Part shown: positions 55,641 to 64,000 of the stretch, in pieces
How positions within the stretch are numbered: the first letter of the stretch is position 1
Layout: each line of letters starts with the position of its first letter
NCBI GenBank assembly: GCA_037953745.1
Contig: JBAKBP010003066.1
Location: 1 to 64,000 of the forward strand
Direction: 5' to 3'
Source: Lithodes maja
Taxonomy: Eukaryota > Arthropoda > Malacostraca > Decapoda > Lithodidae
DNA: 64,000 bases
Notes under the pieces: generated by a model
Seen by the model: the letters and a program-made list of their open reading frames with translations, nothing else
Database searches by the model: none
What the model was told of the DNA's origin: nothing
Translations under genes and position numbers: made by a program

Positions 55641-57640
55641 TATTTACCCCCCCATCATCGTACTAAAAAGGGGTTATGCAAATAGTACCGTACTAATAAT
55701 TCAGTACATTATATTATCATATCTGTCCATAATGACTGGCGAGATAATATCATGCTCCTAAGATAATTAATGAACTGTGACTTGATTATACTAATGAATT
55801 GTTAACCCGGCAAGCGCGATAGGCCTCACGGAAGGCTTCCTATAGGGATCGCGATAGGCCTCACGGAAGCAAGACCATAAAAAAAGCTTTCCAAAAAAAA
55901 AAAGGGCCTATCAAAACAAAGGAATTTGTCTCTAGGTGAGATAATTCCCCTCCAGTACTCATCCATGTAAATCTCACCCACCCCCCTCCCCTCCTTCCCC
56001 ACCTTATTCCCCCCTCCCTCCCCTCCTCAATTATCACCTATTTTCCCTCTTATTATCATCATTTATCGGTTATTTTTCTCTCCCGCGATAATGTAGCACA
56101 AGTGGGTTGCAGAAAAGATCGTTATGTAACACCCAGACACCGGCCCACACCGCCCCGCTCGTCTCAGTTACCTCACAGACAGCGAGAGAGGAGGGTTGCC
56201 TGTGGCTCTCTCTCGCCTGAGATTATGACCGGGTGGCCAATATCTTCGTTTTTCACCACCCAAATGCTTTTCCCACTTATTTTAGCACTCTTGAAGGTTC
56301 ATATATACATCATATATGTAAAATAAAAGCATACCGAAAACAAATAATGCTCTATATTGTAAATAATTTATAACGAATTCTGTCAGAATCCAAGGCTAGA
56401 AATGCACAAATAACTACCCTAGCCCCTAGGTCTATTTAGCGCTTGTCAGGTTAATAAAAACAAACTAAAACATAGAGCTAAACTATATACCGGTAGTCCA
56501 ATGTTTTTCTGTAAACTAATGTTAAACAAATCTTCTAGATGAAGTTTCTCATATGATTAAGATGAACAGAATATAGGGATATAACAAGCCTGTACGATCA
56601 CCTGCATAAGTAGCTGGTACACTGTGGGGCCAGCTCGTCAGGCACCACCAGCACCTTCGACACCCCTAGTAGCATCACTCCCTGATGCCCCCAGAGTACA
56701 TGAGCAAGGCCTAGCTTCCTCCAGGCTCCCAATATCACCCGGACATAGCACATTACATGGGGGAGGAGGATTTGAGGGAAGTTAACATGGGCCAAATTTT
56801 ATTTGCATACACTGTCCCTTGACAAGTACCCCTCCAGTCGCTTCGGCTGGAGCCCCCCAACCTCACCACGCTTCACTTGCCTGATCAGAATTCCCAGCAC
56901 CAGAGAGAAGTGAGAGATGGAACTAGAAGGAAGCGGATTGACTAGGTCCCTCAAGGCATTTCTACCACCAAAAACACCTTCGACCTTCGCTCTCCAAGCA
57001 TATCAAGACTTTGTAACCCTTATCCCCCAAGTACTGCAATTGGTCCAAGGAAGGGGACCAGACAAACCATTCAATCCAGGCCGGGACCAAATAAGGCCCG
57101 AAAACCAACTTATTGACACTCAGGTTTGGATGCTTTCCACAAGCAAAGAACTGGTCCCTCTGGTCCCTCCTCAGTTTGACAATCAAGACATTTCAAATCC
57201 TGCTAGATTCCACCTCAAAACCCGCTAAATCAACCCTCCAAATTGCTATATTTTGTAAAGAACATCAAAATCAATTGTGTGGGTATTATACTTCTATTAT
57301 AATGTCATTGCACTACTCTTTATTATGTGGGTATTGCTAACATATATAAACAACTTCAAACGCCACCTAAAAAAAAATATACTTACAAGCTATAGTCTAC
57401 TACCCACTGAGTGTTGTTTGCCATTCATCAAAATACTCTCAAAAGTTATTTTCTAATCATTGTAGTGTTGATTTATTTTTTTATCTGAGATATTAATTAT
57501 TTTCCAGCTATGTCTGTTTATGTAAATAGATTTAAGTGTTTGTATGCATTTGCATATTTTTCGAATTGTATCTGCAATCTCCTGTTTTTTTTGTTTTTTT
57601 TTTTCCCCCACGGTGGTTAGCAGGCCAATGAGGAACACTT
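55641..57640. other. Mostly noncoding, one unassigned frame
   Basis: A short tandem GATAGGCCTCACGGAAG occurs at 55818-55874. A C-rich stretch at 55970-56040. A 103-codon plus frame at 56917-57228 has protein-like composition but no motif I know and no splice context; left unassigned. Confidence 0.5.
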
Positions 57641-57734
57641 TTGAGTCTGGTGGATTTTTCAGGAGATTTGGCATTCTTTTTTCTGTTTCTCGTCTTTTCT
57701 AAACAAACAAAATCTACCGCTACTGATCCCCCCT

Positions 57735-60700
57735 GGCTATGGTGTCTTTGGGGCTTGTTTATACCTTACCCAGATGTGATGGCTCTGTCTGGGTCGACCT
57801 GTTTATATCCATCTTTATGTATTTGTGTATGGATTGCTTTCAACTTTTTCTGTTTTTGTTTCTACTTTTGTCCGGTGATATACAAGTTAATCCCGGTCCT
57901 CACAGACAACCTGTTACAAGTTGTCGTGTATTTTCTTCCAATATTCGTGGTCTCTATAAGAACATCAAGGATCTTACATTGGCATCTGTTGATTATGATA
58001 TTGTCTTTTGTTCTGAAATTATTCTGAACTTCTTATACCTAACTTCAGTAAACCAGTTCTTATTCGGCGTGATTCTATTCCTCGTGCTCGTGGAATGAGC
58101 TTGTATATTAGATCTGGGTATAATGCTCAGCACTTAACTAAGCATATTTGTAAATGCCATGAGATGCAGTTAGTTAAAGTTTCCAGCAAGTATCATAATC
58201 ATTACATTTTTAGCCTGTACAGAAATCCTGATGTTAACAATGACATATATGACTGCCTCTTAACAGCCATGGCTTCAATACAGTCTGTAGATGTCAAATC
58301 ATCCTTTATTTTTGTTGGTGATGTCAATGCGCATCATCAAGAGTGGTTGAACTCGGTCTCTCCAACTAATAGAAATGGTCTTGCTGCCTTGGATTTTGCA
58401 AACTTATCTGGTTGTGAACAGCTAATAAAAGGGTCTACTCATATGTCTGGAAATTGTCTTGATCTAGTACTAACAGATATTCCTGGCGTTTTAGAAACCT
58501 CCGTTCTTGTACCTGTTGGCGCTTCCGACCACAATGCCATCATGTGTAAAAATAAATCTTGATTTTTCTGTTCCTGATAATACTCTCTCACGTAAAGTCT
58601 ACCTTAAATCCTGGGTTAACTGGGACAACGTTTGTAATGATGTTTGTAATATTGAGTGGAATCACATACTAAGATCTCATGACCCGGTTTCAGCTCTCAA
58701 CAATTCCCTTCTTGGTATCCTTCGCAAAAGAGTTCCATCAAAAACAATTAAGTCTCGTATCAGGGATAAAGCATGGTTTAATGATGACAAACAGGCTGCA
58801 TATCGTCTATGGAGGCGTAATCAAACCCCCTTGCATTGGGGAAATTATGTTTTTAAAAGGGCAGCTGCACAGAGAGTTTATGATGGTGCTGGCATGGATG
58901 TTCTGGCAGGAGCTACACAGCTTCATAAATGGTGGTCCGCTTTGAAATCCTCTTTATTTGGAATAGATTCCTCCATGCCTCCTGTTTGTGATTCTGATGG
59001 CTCCATCTCTTTTGATCCATTATCTAAGGCCAATATTCTATCTAATATTTTTATTAATAAGCAGAGTAATCAGGAATTGTCTTTGCCATTGACATGTTTC
59101 CCTAAACCCAACCTCAATTCAATGGTATTCAAATCAGCTGAACTGAAAAGGTACTTGCTGGATCTTGATACCTATGGTGGCACAGACCCGGATGGGTTTT
59201 TCCCTCTCTTTTTTAAAAATGTTGCAGTGGTCTTGGCACCTAAATTGGCCGTGGTGTTTAGGTTGCTTTTGAAATCAGGTAGTTTTTACTCTTTGCTGGC
59301 ATAAGGCTAGTATCACTCCTATTCCAAAGGGAAATACTGCCTCATCATCTCTTAATGACTATCGCCCTATCTCCATTACGCCTATCCTATCCAAGCTCTA
59401 TGAGAGGCTTTTGTCCAGACGCCTTTCCTCTTATTGTAATAGTCATAATTTGATACCAAACTCACAGTTTAGTTTTCGTAAGGGACTGGGTACATGTGAT
59501 GCACTTCTGATACTCACCCATGACTTGCAATCTTCATTGGACCAGGGACATGTGTCTCGTGTCATGGCTATTGACTTTAGTTCTGCTTTTGATTTAGTCA
59601 ACCATAAAGCACTTCTGTATAAGTTACAGCTCATTGGTATTGGTGGCAATTTTTTAAGGATCTTTGAAGATTTTTTGACGAAAAGATCTCAGTCTGTGGT
59701 CATTGATGGGTGTCATTCCCCTTCTGTTCCTGTTGTTTCTGGCGTTCCACAAGGCAGTGTCCTTGGGCCTTTGTTTTTTATTATTTTTACTGCTGACCTG
59801 TGTACCGAGCTTGAAAATAAACTAATCTCCTATGCCGATGATACAACTTTATATGCGTCAATTCCATCACCAATAGATCGACACGTAATTGCTACTGCTT
59901 TGAATAGGGATTTAGCCAAAATTACATCATGGTGTGAACTTTGGGGTATAATCCTTAATGCTAGTAAAACACACTCCATTATCATCAGCAGATCTCGTAC
60001 CTTGGATCCTCCCCATCCTTATCTACAAGTTTCTGGCGAGCAAATTGAGAATGTGGATACTCTGCGTTTGTTAGGAGATACTCTGGATCCCAAACTTATT
60101 TTGAAAAGCATATTCGTTCTTTCTCTTCCATTTCCCCAAAAAATTGGTCTGCTTCGCAAAGGTTTATAAAATATTTGCTTGTGACGCCACAGTTATCAAG
60201 TCTTTCTATGCTTTTATTTTGCTGCAATTCGAGTACTGCTCATCTGTCTGGTTGACAGCAGCTGACTGCCATCTCAAGTTGCTTGACAGGTCACTAGATT
60301 CTATCAGTTTTATTCTACCTCATTTGTCTCTTGATCTGTGTCATTGACGTACAGTTGGTGCCCTTAGTCTTTTATTTAAAGTGTTTAACAACCCTCAGCA
60401 TCCCTTACATGGGGTTCTACCTGGGCCCTATGTCCGGGCTCGTGCAACTAGATTCACAAGCAATCTTCATGATCTTGCCACGAGCCGCGTTAATTTTTCT
60501 ACTACACAGTTTTCACGGTGTTTTGTGCCGGCCATGGTTGACTTGTGGAATAAGTTGCTAAATGAGCTAGTCAATTCAGCTCATATCTCCATTTTTAAGT
60601 CTAGAGTTAATGCTTTTTTTGCAGCATTAATTCTAATTTTTAAACTTATTTTATTGTATTTTATTGTATTATATTTATACTTGATATCCTCCACTGCATA

Positions 60701-60867
60701 ATATGTTATATGTGTTTATTATATGTATATATACAGTATACAGTATATGTTTTGTTTTGTTTTGTTTTTTCCTAAGTTGCCGTAGTCTCTCTCCAGTGCC
60801 TCCGGGTGCTTTGTGTGGATTCATCTTGCTGGTGTTTCTGCACCCAGGTTGGAGACTTCGGCATCTC

Positions 60868-60904
<37 letters not shown>
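57735..60904 (+). pseudogene. CR1/jockey-type LINE, nearly full ORF2, with 3' (TAA)n tail
   Basis: Endonuclease: SGDIQVNPGP near 57875, VFSSNIRGLYKNIKDLT near 57930, FIFVGDVNAHHQEWLNS near 58310 and VGASDHNAIM near 58520. Linker with YGGTDPDGFFPLFFKN near 59175. RT: NYRPI-type block near 59360, FRKGLGTCDALL, AIDFSSAFDLVNHK (59567 on), SGVPQGSVLGPLFF, and SYADDTTLYAS with YADD at 59831-59842. C-terminus: LEYCSSVWLTAADCHLKLLDR near 60225 and VPAMVDLWNKL near 60525. At least four frame changes (about 58050, 58540, 59305 and 60110-60380) inactivate it. It ends at a (TAA)n run, 60871-60904. ORF1 is not visible. Confidence 0.85.
60871..60904 (+). repeat. (TAA)n tail of the LINE
   Basis: About 11 units directly after the LINE 3' end, as seen for several LINE clades. 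Confidence 0.8.
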
Positions 60905-60906
<2 letters not shown>

Positions 60907-61127
60907 AGTCGCCTCGTTTAGTTCGCGGAGTCTCAGACATTGTAGTTATGCAATTATACTTGTTCAGGTTAATGTAGGAAACAATATCGCTTATATATTT
61001 ATTGATTCATTCTTTTCCACTTTATATACTATAAATATATCATACACATTAACTTTCAGCTTTATATAAGCATAAATAATATTCTTAGACTCTGCAGATT
61101 GTGCGAGTTGGCTGTACTTGTACAGTA

Positions 61128-61897
61128 CAGTCAGCCCCCCCAATACGCGATTCCACAATTCGCGAAAACCCTAATACACGAGTGACCCCTCGAAAATAAC
61201 ATTAATTAATTAAACATTAATTACGCGAGGTGGTACCACAATACACGAATCGAGAGCTAAGAAGGGGCCAAATCCGCTATTCCCGCTTGATACGCGAGCA
61301 CGTCTACGTTTCGCGAGGCCCAGGAGTAGCTCTGAAAAAAGAAGAAGACGGGCATACGCCTGCCTTCCCTCCCGCTTACCCTCCCTCCCTCCCTCCCACA
61401 GTCCCGCTCAAGCGTCATAGCCGTGCGGAGTGACCAAACGTTTGTAGTGCCTGCCACTTTTTTCGCCATGCCACGCCAATATAAGAAGATTAACACACAA
61501 AATGAAGGTGGAAGTGTTGGATAGCAAGAAAAAAGGAGAAGGAAACTGTGCAATAGGCTTGTCAGAGTAAACTGTTCGTACGATTTGGTCAGGGAGGGAG
61601 AAGTTGGAGAAAATCGTGAAGTCCTACGGTCCTAGTCCTAGTCCTAGCCTATCTTCTACTAATTTTAAGGTAAGGTTTCATATTTTTATTCATTGTTCTT
61701 ATTATATATAAGATATAGACTGTACTGTAGAGCCAAAAATGTCGAAAATAAGGCCAAAATTTTTGAAAATAGGCCATAATTGAGAGATGTCACCCATATC
61801 TAATTATTCCTATTTAAAGTTAGGTCCACAATACGCGGATTCCCAATACGCGATGCCTCCTGTCGCCCCTATTCTCGCGTATTGGGGGGGCTGACTG
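61128..61897 (+). mobile_element. Tigger/pogo-like transposon remnant
   Basis: 770 bp. Inverted ends CAGTCAGCCCCCCCAATACG and CGTATTGGGGGGGCTGACTG, flanked by TA (61126-61127 and 61898-61899). A second similar end, CAGTCGCCTCGTTTAGTTCG, stands alone at 60907. Internal coding is reduced to the start of a transposase (61502 on). Confidence 0.85.
61502..61690 (+). pseudogene. Transposase N-terminal helix-turn-helix fragment
   Basis: Reads MKVEVLDSKKKGEGNCAIG, a stop, then TVRTIW, matching the CENP-B-type N-terminal helix-turn-helix of Tigger transposases (usual pattern K.E.L....KGE....IA..... ST...I). The DDE region is gone. Confidence 0.6.
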
Positions 61898-61899
61898 TA

Positions 61900-62194
61900 T
61901 ATGCTTTTATATGTTTGTATTTGTGTGAATGCGTGCATGTATTTTAAGTGTACAGTATAATCATATGTATACCATAATTGTATGTAAATATTAATGCTAA
62001 TATTCATATAATTTACTATGTAAATATTTTTCTCTCACAACTAAGGGCTCTTAAAAGATGAACTAGATTCTTCAAAGAGCCTTGTCTGCAAATGGGTTTA
62101 TTATTTTTTATACACTGTAACTGTCTTATACTAAATCAAGATTTAATTTCAATTTCAATTTCAATTTCAACACATACTATAGTTACTACTTTAA
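61900..62194. other. Noncoding
   Basis: AT-rich; a short TTTCAA repeat at 62143-62170. Confidence 0.6.
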
Positions 62195-62604
62195 CACATT
62201 ACGAGCGGGTGGTCTGTGGCCGTTTTGGGCCTTTTCAGGCCATTCTGACTGCTATATCAACCATCAGCATGAAAGGAACTGTATTGTGCCAAAAACTAGG
62301 CGGAAATCGCTACACAATGACACCACATACAGCTACGTAGCACTCGTGGAGCCCTGACAGTGTTACCTCAAAAATGGAAGTTTAGCGGATTTTGCTACAT
62401 TGTTCACTTTTCGCGAACTATTGGTCACACTGTCATCCTCCCGTGCGGTGGGGGAACTGGAGTTAGTGTGGGCCGGGAGGCCACAGATGTCGGACGTATG
62501 GTTCATTACTGTTCCACCCATTTTCACTCGATTTTCACCCATTTTTCACCCGTTTTTTGCCAGTTTCTTTAACTCGACATAAGTCGCGCGCCGCTAGACA
62601 AGGG
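62195..62604. mobile_element. TTAA MITE (family C), older copy
   Basis: Left end TTAA-CACATTACGAGCGGG; right end TCGCGCGCCGCTAGACAAGGG with the outer TTAA changed to TACA. It shares the end regions (TTACGAGCG, AACTCGACATAAGTCGCGCG) with 37510-37989. Confidence 0.65.
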
Positions 62605-62639
62605 TACATGCTTGTACATTTAATAATGAATTTCTTACC

Positions 62640-63532
62640 TGATCAAAAAATGTGTCCAGAGTTTCGTCATTTCCTTCTCTTCTTCAACTTCCACACAAGA
62701 AGTACTAAGCATTTGTGGCAGCAAACTTCCTCCACCGTAAACCTGAAATGTTCCTATCACATTTGCAACATTAGGTGGTGTTTCATAATCAAAATGACTC
62801 TTTTCTTTTCTTCTTAGTCCTGCAGATATAGCCAATATCGCATTGGTAATTTTTGTATTGATTCAGTTACGTATTTACTTTTCATAATAATCAGCTGGCT
62901 GAATAATACGCTCTATTTCTGCATTTCAGTGAGGTAAAGCCAGGATAGATGTTTGCAAATGTTGCTAGTTCTTTGAAAGGATTACAAAATTATGCATCTC
63001 TATAGCTACAAACTTTACTCCAAAATGAGACAGTCTTAGTAACTTCACTCCATTTAAATTATGTAATGTTTTGCCATTGGCTTTCGATGGTGTGAATATA
63101 TTCATTATACACTTCCAGTAATTCCATCAGATTAATTAATGGCTCTTTAACACAATGAAGTGCCTTGCCAACAGAAACCAATGACATTTTTGGAAAAGTG
63201 TTCACATTGCTGGGAAACCTCTGTCTAATTTAATTTACTAAAATGGTCACCAACTTAATACACAGTCATATCCCTAATGCCTTCTCCATCAGCAGATCCA
63301 TTTCCCTCTCAAACATATATCCTAAGTGAGGCTTTGGGTCAAGTACATTATCGATCTTGCCTTCGAGAGGATCAACGTTTGATGGAACAACAATGTTATA
63401 AATTAATGACTCGATTAGCAATGTAAGGTCCTCAAGCAATTTCGTTGGATCTGCCTCGTTCGACTCAAAGGACTTGTTAACCCTATGGACATCTTTTATT
63501 ACAAGCATTAACCCTTCCAGCCCGGGTATCAT
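62640..63532 (-). pseudogene. hAT-type transposase C-terminal relic
   Basis: In minus sense: VLDPKPHLGYMFEREMDLLMEKA; after a stop IRQRFPSNVNTFPKMSLVSV and KWSEVTKTVSFWSKV; then FKELATFAN and, one frame over, LPHSNAEIERI, the hAT dimerisation motif; further on GLRRKEKSHFDYETPP. Stops and shifts throughout. The family call rests mainly on the LP.SNAE.ER block. Confidence 0.6.
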
Positions 63533-64000
63533 TTTAAAATGACAGTGCGGCAGATGGGCCGGAGCCCGGGTGTCCTTATAAAATCCCTGTGCTTGAAAGC
63601 GTGCTTCAAAATTCGCGCGGCCAAATTTTACTTTGCAGGGGCGATCGCAGCGCCACCAAGCCTCAACTACTACCGTTATCAGTTCCTACGTGGCCGCCAT
63701 AGCGAGTTATAGTGACAAAATGAATTCCGACAAGTCCGATTCGGTGCAACCTCCCGCGCGCCCCACTGCTACCCCGCGCGCAACTTTGACGCCTGTTGCA
63801 ACCGAGAAGAAAGCTCAACGAAAGAAAGTGAAGCGTTTGTTGAGTGATAGTGCTATACAGCGAGAACTTTTTTATATTGAAGAGAGCAGTGGCGAAAGCT
63901 TGGTGGACAAAGAACAATTTATAAGTGCAAGCGAAGATGACGATTTTGTTGGCTTTGGAGACGACGATAATGTAGATTTATTTGAGGGGGGAGACAGTAG
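63512..64000 (+). mobile_element. piggyBac element, left end (runs off the window)
   Basis: TTAA at 63508-63511 then CCCTTCCAGCCCGGG, a piggyBac-type terminus. A GC-rich leader of about 200 bp precedes an open gene. It inserted into the hAT relic, which continues up to the TTAA. Confidence 0.8.
63720..64000 (+). CDS. piggyBac transposase, N-terminal part (partial)
   Basis: ATG at 63720 followed by 93 open codons to the window edge, with no stop. The start MNSDKSDSVQPPARPTAT is followed by a basic stretch (KKAQRKKVKRLL) and then acidic clusters (ASEDDDFVGFGDDD). An acidic, disordered N-terminus before the DDD core is usual for piggyBac transposases. Identity rests on this profile and on the TTAA-CCC terminus 208 bp upstream; the catalytic core is outside the window. 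Confidence 0.65.
   Translation, partial: MNSDKSDSVQPPARPTATPRATLTPVATEKKAQRKKVKRLLSDSAIQRELFYIEESSGESLVDKEQFISASEDDDFVGFGDDDNVDLFEGGDS

Noticed and set aside
56917..57228. 103-codon plus frame as a gene
   Set aside because: No recognisable domain, no splice or promoter context; kept as an unassigned frame in a gap entry.

Overview
The window looks like an intergenic, transposon-packed stretch of an animal nuclear genome, most likely a crustacean (possibly decapod). That assignment is an inference. It rests on the mix of repeat families (CR1/jockey-type LINEs, tRNA-headed SINE-like repeats, Harbinger, piggyBac, Gypsy and Academ-like elements), on abundant GA/CT/TA microsatellites, and on the absence of compact gene order. 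I found no confident host gene; one possible host exon lies at 42365-42533 (minus). Almost every long reading frame belongs to a mobile element.

Layout, left half. 1-799 is the end of a Gypsy-type LTR that abuts an Academ-like nuclease gene (822-2693). 3625-5065 is a minus-strand LINE relic. 5788-15519 is a complete but internally deleted Ty3/Gypsy element on the minus strand, with 1.79-kb LTRs and a 4-bp target duplication; a solo LTR of a sister family (10878-12735) sits inside its gag. What survives of its pol reads protease, integrase, RT, RNase H, the order known from Gmr1-type elements. 16250-21898 is a 5.6-kb Academ-like DNA transposon with 166-bp terminal inverted repeats. Its single ancestral gene (zinc fingers, putative DDE transposase, XPG/FEN-like nuclease, CXC domain) is broken by two stops and a frameshift. 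22.4-24.6 kb is a cluster of TTAA-flanked MITEs. 24797-28051 holds two head-to-head copies of a third LTR family around a scrap of internal sequence.

Layout, right half. 28055-33098 is a full PIF/Harbinger element (TAA duplication) with convergent genes for a three-exon Myb/MADF-like protein and a transposase. 34431-35257 is a 21-copy, 39-bp tandem repeat. 36-44 kb holds decayed satellites, MITEs, a SINE and a minus-strand LINE cleanly split by a MITE. 46778-53613 is a nested structure: a palindromic element split at the TTAA in its exact centre by an insert carrying an apparently intact piggyBac transposase (50241-52877). 53.7-61 kb contains two more LINEs. 61128-61897 is a Tigger/pogo-like remnant. 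62195-62604 is another TTAA element, followed by a hAT relic. At 63512 a further piggyBac element begins, and its transposase gene runs off the window.

How it fits together: several insertions can be ordered in time because removing the inner element restores the outer reading frame (solo LTR inside gag; MITE inside the LINE). Possible sources of trans-acting transposase for the TTAA MITEs are present (piggyBac at 50.2 kb and at 63.5 kb). A hairpin in the LTRs is retained across three LTR families with paired base changes.
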